Of a stretch of DNA of 64,000 bases, positions 35,474 to 42,928 are shown piece after piece. The translations under genes were made by a program, and so were the position numbers. The notes beneath the pieces were generated by a model. That model saw nothing but the letters and a program-made list of their open reading frames with translations, had not been told where the DNA came from and ran no database searches. The first letter of the stretch is position 1, and the number at the start of each line of letters is the position of its first letter. The stretch covers positions 1-64,000 of the forward strand of contig JAEXDQ010000040.1 in the NCBI GenBank assembly GCA_023401595.1, given 5' to 3'. This DNA is from Spirochaetota bacterium (GTDB lineage Bacteria; Spirochaetota; Spirochaetia; Sphaerochaetales; Sphaerochaetaceae).

Positions 35474-35830
35474 TTACAAACAATCCTTTACATTATGGCG
35501 TTTACAGAACCGACGCATAAATCGTGTCGGTTTTTTCTTGTGTAGGCACGACTTGGCTTACATCAAATTCCAATTGTCCGGTATCTCGAATGACACTTCA
35601 TCGGCTATGCGGACAGGAAGATTATTGCCAATCTTCTCATCAGGCAGGTTATCGGTACTTTGATCGGTTTATTATTGTTTCTGAACAGGATGGACACAAT
35701 ATGAGAAACAAAAATGCCTCAAACTCTCCAACAAATATTCCTCAAACTCCGCAATAAAAATCCATCAAACCACTCAATAAACTTGATTTATTCCTTTTAA
35801 ACATATAAGATAACTCAAAAGAGGAAAGCT
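35474..35830. other. AT-rich region between tRNA-Gly and the AAA/DUF4143 gene
   Basis: About 357 bp. A short stem after the tRNA, GAACCGACGC...GTGTCGGTTTTTTC (35507-35536), ends in a T-run and likely terminates the tRNA transcript. The rest is AT-rich with no convincing gene; a 77-codon forward frame (35524-35757) has no ribosome site or family. No duplicate of the tRNA 3' end was seen in the following 2 kb. Confidence 0.45.
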
Positions 35831-37099
35831 ATGGATTATAAGAAAAGAATCATTGATCAGTTAATCTCTGACAAACTTGAAGAAAGAGGTGCTGTTCTTC
35901 TTGAGGGACCAAAGGCTTGTGGAAAGACAACATCTTCAAAGATGATAGCCAAATCTGTATTTGATTTTGGTGATAGCGCGCAGGTTAGAAGATACGAGAC
36001 TGTTATTGAAAACGCCCCGGCCTTGGCATTCAAGGACAAGGAGACACCGATTCTGATTGATGAATGGCAAGTTTTTCCAAGCCTGTGGGATTCTATCAGA
36101 CATGAGGTGGACGAGCGTGGTCAAACCGGCCAGTTCATCATGACAGGTTCCACTTCCAAGACCAAGCGGATAAAGACTGTGCATTCCGGTACAGGAAGAA
36201 TAGGAAGACTGAGGATGAGCACCATGAGCCTTTGGGAAACAGGTGATTCTAACGGAGAGATTTCCCTTGGGAAACTTTTCTCATCCGGCTGTGATGAAGT
36301 TTACTCGGAAGCATCGCAAAGTCTTCTTGATCTTGCCTTTCTTTGCTGTAGAGGTGGTTGGCCTAGCGTCCTGGGAAAAAATCAGCGGGTTGCTTTGAGT
36401 CAGGCCAGGGATTACATTGATGAGGTATGCAGTTCTGATATCAATCTCCCTGATGGCGTCAGAAGATCTGAGGTTTTATCTCGAGACATTCTACGTTCCT
36501 ATGCCAGACTTTCAGGTTCTCAAGCAAAGCTTTCGAAGATAATTGGCGATCTAGGAGACAAGGCTGATTCTCCCAGCGAGAATACAGTACGTTCTTATCT
36601 GACGGCCTTACATGACATCTTCATCATTGATGACCTCAAGGCATGGAACCCGAATCTAAGGTCGGCCACGGCAATCAGGACCTCGGAAACCAGATATCTT
36701 ATTGACTCCTCTCTAGCCTGCGCAGTGCTTGGAATTGGTCCTGAAGATATTGTTAACGACACAGAGACCGGTGGGTTTATCTTTGAAACCCTCTGCATTC
36801 ATGACCTGAGGGTCTATGCTTCAGCTCTAGACGCTGAGGTGTATCATTATCGAGACGCCAACAATAAGGAATGCGATGCCGTGATCCATAGACGTGATGG
36901 TTCCTATGGCCTGATTGAAATAAAGCTTGGGCAGAATCGTATCCAGGAAGGTGTCAACAGCCTGCTGAATGTGGCATCCTTGATTGATACGGATAAGATG
37001 CCAAAGCCTTCATTCATGATGGTCTTGACAGGAACAGGATCTGCTTATCGTCGTCCTGATGGAGTGTATGTCGCGCCTATCGGTTGCATAAGGAATTGA
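35831..37099 (+). CDS. AAA ATPase with DUF4143 domain
   Basis: 422 residues. N-terminal AAA_14-type ATPase: Walker A LLEGPKACGKTTSSK, Walker B ETPILIDEWQVFP, sensor region GQFIMTGSTSKTKR. The C-terminal half is DUF4143, with LYALHDIFIIDDLKAWNPNL-like text and the closing nuclease-like core ECDAVIHRRDGSYGLIEIKL (a D...ExK pattern). These proteins are widespread in gut and oral bacteria, often in many copies. Some are discussed as toxin- or defence-related but no function is established. Codon use and GC are clearly lower than in the neighbours, and the gene follows a tRNA, so it was probably acquired. Good AAGAGGAAAG ribosome site. Confidence 0.85.
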   Translation: MDYKKRIIDQLISDKLEERGAVLLEGPKACGKTTSSKMIAKSVFDFGDSAQVRRYETVIENAPALAFKDKETPILIDEWQVFPSLWDSIRHEVDERGQTGQFIMTGSTSKTKRIKTVHSGTGRIGRLRMSTMSLWETGDSNGEISLGKLFSSGCDEVYSEASQSLLDLAFLCCRGGWPSVLGKNQRVALSQARDYIDEVCSSDINLPDGVRRSEVLSRDILRSYARLSGSQAKLSKIIGDLGDKADSPSENTVRSYLTALHDIFIIDDLKAWNPNLRSATAIRTSETRYLIDSSLACAVLGIGPEDIVNDTETGGFIFETLCIHDLRVYASALDAEVYHYRDANNKECDAVIHRRDGSYGLIEIKLGQNRIQEGVNSLLNVASLIDTDKMPKPSFMMVLTGTGSAYRRPDGVYVAPIGCIRN

Positions 37100-37142
37100 T
37101 GAGCATTTCCCTCAAGCGGGCAACCGAGTAGCAAAGAACCAC

Positions 37143-37170
37143 AAAGCCCGGGTACAGAACTCGGGCCTTT
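37143..37170 (+). terminator. Intrinsic terminator of the AAA/DUF4143 gene
   Basis: GCCCG and CGGGC arms around an 11-base loop, flanked by AAA and CTTTAT, 44 bp after the stop. Confidence 0.7.
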
Positions 37171-37452
37171 ATCATGTCAGGAGGAAAACTTGCCGTTCAG
37201 ACCATCTCTTCTGCAAGATATGTCGGAAGGAAGGCAAAGCGAATCGTGAAGGAGATGAGGGAAAAGACCTAAAGAGAATATCCAAGGTACATCGTTTAGG
37301 AAAATGTTCCGGGAGTCCGCAGCACCAACAAAAGCAAAGACTTCAAGACCGTCATCGAGGATAAGTACCGGCATTCGCTTCAGCGGTGCGCCAGTACCTT
37401 TCCCTGCCCCACGTCTCGGGAAAAGCACAGCAGAGACTAGGACGAAAGAGGT
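37171..37452. other. Probable decayed sequence between AAA/DUF4143 and MFS genes
   Basis: About 280 bp. The forward strand reads fragments such as NVPGVRSTNKSKDFKTVIED that are interrupted by stops, as though a gene had decayed. A reverse 83-codon frame (37177-37428) has no ribosome site. No family recognised. Confidence 0.35.
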
Positions 37453-38751
37453 TTATTCCAGAAGCGTATCGTTCTGTTCCAACTCCCAGATGTGCGGATC
37501 GCGACGGAAAAGCAAGCAGGTGGTGATACCCGCGAAGGCAATGATGGCGAAGAGGAACGCCGCACCAGAACCCTTTCCGTAGCCAAACAAAACGTGAAGA
37601 AACATCCCGTTGTTTTGTCGTGCCATGAAGGGTTCGAATACTTTGTCCACGAGGATTCCACCCACAAAATAACCAATCGGAATAGTGAAGAACTGGAAAG
37701 TATTGCGAACCGAATAGACTCTTCCCTGCAACTCAAGCGGAATATGACTTCGAAAAAGCACATCCATATTCGCATTCATGATTGGGATGGTAACCCATCC
37801 AAGGATTGCGCCTATGCACCACACAGGAACGGTTCGGCCAAAAGCGAGGAAGAAATTTTCCGTACTCATCGAAATGAGCAACGTGTTACAAATCATCCTC
37901 ATGCGGCTTTTGGGCGTCTTAAGAAAGGTCGAGATCACGCTTCCAGCAAGCATAGAGCACCCTGTGACCGTATTGACGATACCCAGAGCAAGCTCGCTTC
38001 CACCATTACGGGAAAGCAACATCGCAGGAAGCGCGGTGTTGTACACAGACGCCGTGAAGTTGATTGCAGCGAGAAAAAGAATAAGATCGAGGATTCCTCG
38101 ATTTTCCCTCAGAAACCGCAAGCCTGCCTTTGTCGCCTTGAAAATCGGTTCTTTCAAGTCCTTTTCAAAAGGAACGGCGGGTATCTCAATAAAAAAAAGC
38201 AGCGTGCTGAAGGCAACAGCGAACGTTGCAAGGTCAAAAACAAACACCGCATCGATTCCCCAAAAAGAGAGAAAGGCTGTTGCGAGCATCGGTGTCAGAA
38301 TTGTGACAAGCGAATTGGAAAAAGATTGGAGGGAACTCGCCTTCTGATAGTGTTCCTCAGGCGTCACCAAGGTAATCGTCACGTCCGCCGACGGCTTTTG
38401 CACCGTGTTCATCAGTCCGTTGACGGCATTCAACACATAGAGATGCCATACCTCCAGCAAATCCGTTTTCAGCAGCAGCAAAACGACTAAAGTAGAGAGT
38501 GCCGCGATGCTGTCACACACAAGCATGGTCGCTTTCTTGCTCCATCTGTCGCTCAAAGCACCTGCGAAGACGCTCATCATCACATACGGCGCATATGAAC
38601 ACACCGACAGCAACGCCGTCGTCAAAGCAGACCCTTTCTGTTGGTATGACCAGATGATTAGCGCGAAGCTCGTCATCGAACTACCCAGAGCCGATAACGA
38701 TTGCGTAGACCACAATAGAATAAATTTTTTTAATCCCGTGAAAAACTTCAT
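37453..38751 (-). CDS. MFS efflux transporter, MefA/EntS-like
   Basis: 432 residues with 12 membrane segments. Marks of the macrolide-efflux/enterobactin-exporter branch (MFS_3) are QSLSALGSSMTSFALIIWSY in TM1, the motif A loop AGALSDRWSKKATMLVCDSI, NAVNGLMNTVQKPSADVTIT, and the central loop text LELQGRVYSVRNTFQFFTIP. Mef-type pumps expel macrolides by proton antiport; related members export siderophores or peptides. ATG 38751 follows AAGGAG. Upstream is a leader of about 140 bases with a short peptide and competing stems (separate entries), suggesting induction by translational attenuation. The gene is somewhat AT-richer than the core, consistent with transfer. Confidence 0.88.
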   Translation of the reverse strand: MKFFTGLKKFILLWSTQSLSALGSSMTSFALIIWSYQQKGSALTTALLSVCSYAPYVMMSVFAGALSDRWSKKATMLVCDSIAALSTLVVLLLLKTDLLEVWHLYVLNAVNGLMNTVQKPSADVTITLVTPEEHYQKASSLQSFSNSLVTILTPMLATAFLSFWGIDAVFVFDLATFAVAFSTLLFFIEIPAVPFEKDLKEPIFKATKAGLRFLRENRGILDLILFLAAINFTASVYNTALPAMLLSRNGGSELALGIVNTVTGCSMLAGSVISTFLKTPKSRMRMICNTLLISMSTENFFLAFGRTVPVWCIGAILGWVTIPIMNANMDVLFRSHIPLELQGRVYSVRNTFQFFTIPIGYFVGGILVDKVFEPFMARQNNGMFLHVLFGYGKGSGAAFLFAIIAFAGITTCLLFRRDPHIWELEQNDTLLE

Positions 38752-38855
38752 GACTTTGCTCCTTGTTCTTGAAACGTTTTTAAAACGAGAACCGCAAAGT
38801 CCATAGGCGAATCATCGCTCCATGCGCCCTCGCCCTAACGGACTTTGCATGGAGC
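38752..38855 (-). promoter_or_regulatory. Candidate translational attenuator of the MFS gene
   Basis: In mRNA order: A GCTCCATGC (38855-38847), A2 GCAAAGTCC (38848-38840), B GCATGGAGC (38825-38817), C GGACTTTGC (38802-38794), D GCAAAGTC (38759-38752). A pairs perfectly with B (9 bp), A2 with C (9 bp), and C with D (8 bp). D runs from the ribosome site AAGGAG to the ATG of the MFS gene. A:B plus C:D would hide the start; A2:C would free it. The arms overlap so the two states exclude each other. Confidence 0.6.
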
Positions 38856-38879
38856 CGCAACAATGCAGAGTTTCATCAT
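38835..38879 (-). CDS. Candidate 14-residue leader peptide of the MFS gene
   Basis: ATG at 38877-38879 reads MMKLCIVAAPCKVR then TAG. It is preceded by AGGGGTGGGT, a good ribosome site. The peptide ends Lys-Val-Arg, an instance of the +X+ pattern (basic, any, basic) known from leader peptides such as ErmDL (Arg-Leu-Arg) where macrolides stall the ribosome. Codons 9-11 (GCT CCA TGC) are one arm of a leader stem. A second overlapping frame, 38812-38850, reads MQSPLGRGRMER, also with +X+ (Arg-Gly-Arg), but lacks its own ribosome site. Confidence 0.5.
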   Translation of the reverse strand: MMKLCIVAAPCKVR

Positions 38880-38899
38880 ACCCACCCCTGTTCAAAGAG

Positions 38900-38927
38900 C
38901 ATATACCAGGCCGCTTCAACTATTCAA
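38900..38927 (-). promoter_or_regulatory. Candidate promoter of the MFS leader
   Basis: Reverse strand TTGAAT (38927-38922), 16-base spacer, TATATG (38905-38900). It would start transcription about 15 bases before the leader peptide's ATG, leaving just room for the ribosome site. Confidence 0.45.
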
Positions 38928-39094
38928 TACGCACTTTTTAAAATATCCTGCGCAGCTCTCCATGAAAGACGGGACGAGATTCTGAAAGAGGGAACTTGCT
39001 CAGCAATAGAATCAAAGCATATTCCTTGAACGGGAAAAGCTGACAGGACTACGATGGCATATCGGGCGGGGTGTTTCAACCAGCCGAACCGGAG

Positions 39095-40174
39095 CTAGAT
39101 TTCATGAAGCACATATCTGTTTTTACCTTGAAGCTTCGCCGCATAAAGGGCATCGTCACTGATTTTGTAGATGTAATCAAATTCACAGCCTTCGGAACGA
39201 CAGATTGCGCATCCCATGCTGATGGTTATATCAAGCGGTTTCGCATAGCTCGCTTTGATGCCGCGCACTCCATCCTGCACTTGCCGCAACTGCTTCTCGC
39301 AGAGTTCCTTGCTCACCAAATCAATCGCAAATACCGCGAACTCATCCCCGCCCAACCGCCATACGACGTCAGTGCCCTGGAACACATTTGTTAATTGCTG
39401 CGATACTGCATAGATCACTTCATCGCCTGTCTGGTGTCCATACGAATCATTGATGTTCTTGAAGTCGTCGATGTCAATGATAATGAACGAACCCTTTCGA
39501 CCGGAAGCCAATGCCTTTTTGACGATGTTCTCGCCTGCGCCCCGGTTCAGAAGGGAGGTAAGCGCATCGTTATCCGCTCTTTTTTGAGCCAAAACATAGT
39601 TTTCCGCACTTTCTACCCTATCTTTCAGTGTCAGCATATTGACGCCCAAACCGACTGATAAGTAAATGGCCAGGTTTACAGCGTCTGCCACAAACAGATC
39701 CACAGCTTTACATGAATAACTACAAACCAAAAACAAGGTCGCCGAACCCAGAATATAGCCGATGATATGCGAAGGCTTGTCCGTGATGAACATGAAAAAA
39801 GTACAAAACATGATAATGATCGTCATGGCGTTGCCGCCTGGATCCAAGAAGGTACCCATCGCTATTCCTATCACAAGGATGGGAGCCATTGCAATGTAAA
39901 AAGAGCCCAAAGTATAGTCCAAATGTTTCTTCAGGAACCAACGGATATAGAGATTGCAAAGCACAAAGTGTAAAAATAAAAGGCAATATTCGCGCCTGAA
40001 GCCGACGCGCCCCCAACAGACGATCGCCACCAGTGAAATCAGTCCGGCAAGGATCATGCCGCCAAACGTAAACGATTTGAAATTCTTGTAATTCCGTTTG
40101 AGTATCTCGTCTTTGTATATATCGATTTTTTGAGACAGGTTTCTCAATTCTTTCTTTGCATCATCATTTCTCAT
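39095..40174 (-). CDS. Membrane-bound diguanylate cyclase (GGDEF)
   Basis: 359 residues. Several hydrophobic segments (about 35-185) form a membrane sensor module of unknown type. The GGDEF domain follows (about 200-358): NDALTSLLNRGAGENIV, FIIIDIDDFKNINDSYGHQT, and the active-site loop WRLGGDEFAVFAI with an intact GGDEF. The RxxD product-inhibition site is not present before the motif. It should make cyclic di-GMP from two GTP at the cytoplasmic face. ATG 40174 has a weak ribosome site. It lies 45 bp downstream of the PEBP gene in the same direction. Confidence 0.92.
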   Translation of the reverse strand: MRNDDAKKELRNLSQKIDIYKDEILKRNYKNFKSFTFGGMILAGLISLVAIVCWGRVGFRREYCLLFLHFVLCNLYIRWFLKKHLDYTLGSFYIAMAPILVIGIAMGTFLDPGGNAMTIIIMFCTFFMFITDKPSHIIGYILGSATLFLVCSYSCKAVDLFVADAVNLAIYLSVGLGVNMLTLKDRVESAENYVLAQKRADNDALTSLLNRGAGENIVKKALASGRKGSFIIIDIDDFKNINDSYGHQTGDEVIYAVSQQLTNVFQGTDVVWRLGGDEFAVFAIDLVSKELCEKQLRQVQDGVRGIKASYAKPLDITISMGCAICRSEGCEFDYIYKISDDALYAAKLQGKNRYVLHEI

Positions 40175-40219
40175 ATCTTTTTCAAGTCCCTTTACAAATT
40201 TCCGCTTGTTATTCCGTAC

Positions 40220-40699
40220 CTACGGTCTGTGCTTCCTCTGATATTTCCCATATAGGCAAGCGGTTTGCAGAATATGTCCGTCCATCGCCTTGGTCAGCGC
40301 GACCTTATCGGAATCCACGTGCATGTCGAGTACCGTATCAAGGACATAGACAGTGAAACAATAGCGATGGTTCCAGTTGAACGGCGGTTTCGGTCCGCGG
40401 TAGCAATGCTTCCCGTAAGCGATTCCCTGCTCAATGTGAAAGGGTTGTTCATTGACAGCGCCTTTCGGCAGGCTTTCAGGTATCATGACGACCGGCGGGA
40501 GGTTCCACGCTACCCAATGGTTGTATCCAGGCCGTATCGGATGGCCGAGGTCGTCCAAGGTAATCGCTATGGATATTGCGCCATCAACTATATTCCCAAT
40601 ATGCAACTCCGGAGATTTGTCTTCACCGTAGCCACTGAAATCGTTCGGTATCCAGTTCTCCGGCTCAAACGCAGGACTTGAAAGAGTGAGGCTGCTCAT
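40220..40699 (-). CDS. YbhB/YbcL-type PEBP-family protein
   Basis: 159 residues, the usual bacterial PEBP (Raf-kinase-inhibitor-like) size. Marks are LSIAITLDDLGHPIRPGYNHWVAWNLPP-like text, PFHIEQGIAYGKHCYRGPKP then the PPFNWNHRYCFTVYVLD strand, which form the conserved anion pocket. The proteins bind phosphorylated or phospholipid ligands; function in bacteria is unsettled. ATG 40699 follows AAAAGGAT. No signal peptide, so cytoplasmic. Confidence 0.87.
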   Translation of the reverse strand: MSSLTLSSPAFEPENWIPNDFSGYGEDKSPELHIGNIVDGAISIAITLDDLGHPIRPGYNHWVAWNLPPVVMIPESLPKGAVNEQPFHIEQGIAYGKHCYRGPKPPFNWNHRYCFTVYVLDTVLDMHVDSDKVALTKAMDGHILQTACLYGKYQRKHRP

Positions 40700-40987
40700 A
40701 TCCTTTTGTCTCCTATATACATGAATCCTGCGGATTGTATACCGGAATCTGGTTACAAATCAATGCGCGGAGCCAATGTATCGAAGCTTGCTTCGTTCTT
40801 CGGTTACAAGAATGCATTTACCGAGATAACAGGCATTGGCTCCCCCGATTCATCAACCCATCATTCGTGAAAGAAGTTTGCCTTACTGGAACGGGCGCGT
40901 ACTCTTTCCGTGCCGGTTGAGAAACTCTGCCCCCAAAAACCTTGTACAAGCCGGTTTTTCATGACAGACTCCATGTAGGAAAACATC
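40700..40987. other. Divergent promoter gap (PEBP / D-aminoacylase)
   Basis: About 288 bp between divergent genes. I see no repeat or hairpin of note and no gene; it should hold both promoters. Confidence 0.4.
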
Positions 40988-42562
40988 ATGCGAACATTAT
41001 TCAAAAACGGCCTGCTATACGACGGATCCTGCAACGAACCGCATAATGGAGACATCCTCATCGAAGATGACTGCATCGCCCAAATCAGCGATATCAGGGA
41101 AGAGACGGCAGACAGGGTCGTTGACTGTACCGGACTGAGCATTACTCCCGGATGGATCGACGCCCATTCACATAACGATTTCTATTATGACAGGGAAAAT
41201 GCCGAAACATACTTTGAGCCGTTCCTGAGGCAAGGGATTACGACCCAGGTCACCGGCAATTGCGGATTTTCCGTCTTTGGCGTCGAACCGGACAGCAAAT
41301 ATAAGCAAGACGTCGGCGGGGGGCTGTTCCACGCCGTCCAGAGCGGAAGCTACGCACAGTTCCTTCAGCGCGCCAAGGGAAGCCTGCTGGTGAACATGGT
41401 GCCTTTGATCGGTCATGGTACGGCGAGAATCAGTATCAGCGGGCTCAGTCCCCGCAAGCTCGACCCGGCTGAAAAGAAACGTCTGGTCTCCCTCGTGGAC
41501 GAAGCCATGGCAGGCGGGGCGTTCGGAGGGAGCTTCGGCTTCATGTACGAGCCCGGCATGTATGCTCCGATGGATGAACTCGTCGATTTCGCCTCGGCCG
41601 TGGCCAAGCACGACGGAATCCTGACGGTCCACCCCAGGGCCTGTTCCAAGATGTCGATGGACTACCCTCTCCTTTCGCGGCCCCATATCGAGCTTGCGCT
41701 TGAAGAGGTGCTGCAAATCGCCAGGACGTCAAAAGCCAAAACAGAATACAGCCATCTTATTTTCGTAGGCCAGACCAGCTGGAAGTGCGCCGACAGGATG
41801 CTGGACATGATCCGGAAAGCCAGGGCGGAGGGCGTCGACATCGCATACGACAACTACTCCCTCTGCTATGGTGCGTCGGTAATCACAGTCATCTGCCCGG
41901 CCTGGTACATGGCTCTCGACGCCTCAAAGAAGCGTTCGGCGTGGGTGAAGGCAAGGCTGAGGCTGATGGTCAATCTCTCCCGCAAGCTGTTGGGTATCGA
42001 CTATGACGATATCACGGTCGCTTGGATCAGCCCGGACCATCCGGAATACGAGGGACGCACGATCGGAGAGATATCCCGTTCATGCAACAGAGATCCGCTC
42101 GAGGTCTACCTTGAACTCATCGAGCTTTCCAAAGGCAAAGGCAGGGTCTATCTCGGCAAATACTACAACGAGGAGCTGATTCGCCGGTTGATGGATGACG
42201 ACCTGTCGGTTTTCATGACTGACGCTTGGATAGAGGAGGCCGGAGTCCAGAACGGCGCCGCCTACCAGTGCTTTCCGAACTTCCTTGTGATCGCCAAGGA
42301 AAACAACATACCCTTGGAAAAAGTCATCAACAAGATGACCGGCAAGACCGCTGAACGTTTCAGTATTCCCAAGCGGGGGTTCTTGCGTCAGGGATGGTAC
42401 GCGGATCTCACCATTTTCGATGAGAAACGACTCGCCGTCACCCTGGACAAAGCGGACAGCACGCCGGGAGGCGTCATGTACACGGTGGTCAACGGACAGT
42501 TCGCCGTGGACAATGGAACCTACCGGACGCAGCACGCCGGCGCGGTACTCAGCAAAGCCTGA
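40988..42562 (+). CDS. N-acyl-D-amino-acid deacylase / D-aminoacylase-type amidohydrolase
   Basis: 524 residues. Amidohydrolase-superfamily TIM barrel flanked by a beta-sandwich. MRTLFKNGLLYDGSCNEPHN opens the sandwich; DAHSHND carries the HxH metal motif; GNCGFS has the Cys that bridges or binds zinc in D-aminoacylases; EYSHLIFVG supplies a His; MTDAWIEEAG the catalytic Asp; and DLTIFDEKR closes the fold. These enzymes free D-amino acids or D-amino-acid dipeptides from N-acyl forms, useful for peptidoglycan turnover or scavenging. No signal peptide. TGTAGGA ribosome site. Divergent from the PEBP gene. Confidence 0.85.
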   Translation: MRTLFKNGLLYDGSCNEPHNGDILIEDDCIAQISDIREETADRVVDCTGLSITPGWIDAHSHNDFYYDRENAETYFEPFLRQGITTQVTGNCGFSVFGVEPDSKYKQDVGGGLFHAVQSGSYAQFLQRAKGSLLVNMVPLIGHGTARISISGLSPRKLDPAEKKRLVSLVDEAMAGGAFGGSFGFMYEPGMYAPMDELVDFASAVAKHDGILTVHPRACSKMSMDYPLLSRPHIELALEEVLQIARTSKAKTEYSHLIFVGQTSWKCADRMLDMIRKARAEGVDIAYDNYSLCYGASVITVICPAWYMALDASKKRSAWVKARLRLMVNLSRKLLGIDYDDITVAWISPDHPEYEGRTIGEISRSCNRDPLEVYLELIELSKGKGRVYLGKYYNEELIRRLMDDDLSVFMTDAWIEEAGVQNGAAYQCFPNFLVIAKENNIPLEKVINKMTGKTAERFSIPKRGFLRQGWYADLTIFDEKRLAVTLDKADSTPGGVMYTVVNGQFAVDNGTYRTQHAGAVLSKA

Positions 42563-42928
42563 CCCAGACTTCAACGACGGCCAGCGCATAGGAGACCGAT
42601 ACTGACAGCCATGCTATACATATTGTCACCATAGCCGGTTGCCCAAAGGCGAACTTACTACAACGAGCCTCTTTCATCCGTTTGTATTTTGCTTGTAAAA
42701 GTGTTTTGTAATCGATAGAACTCTGCTATCATTGTTTACGCTGGCCGAAGCAGGGAAACAGAAGAAAAATGAGCTTGTCAGTCGACGGCACGGCTGGCCG
42801 CACCTTCCGTTCCATATAGCCCGCGCAAGGAGTATCCGGAATGTCGTCGCATGTACGACAGCCGCATCTAAATATGAAAGCATCATAAAACAATATGATA
42901 TTCCAACAGCCAGACAAGGAGCCATGAT
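42563..42928. other. Gap between the amidohydrolase and M16C peptidase genes
   Basis: About 365 bp with no convincing gene; short frames on both strands lack ribosome sites. A TATCAT hexamer at about 42728-42733 with TTGTAA some 15-16 bases before it may be the peptidase promoter. Confidence 0.4.

Noticed and set aside
37177..37428. 83-codon reverse frame as a gene
   Set aside because: No ribosome site and no family; the opposite strand looks more like decayed coding sequence.
35450..37500. attL/attR duplication of the tRNA-Gly 3' end
   Set aside because: I looked for a copy of the T-arm/acceptor sequence in the next 2 kb and did not find one; a copy further away cannot be excluded.
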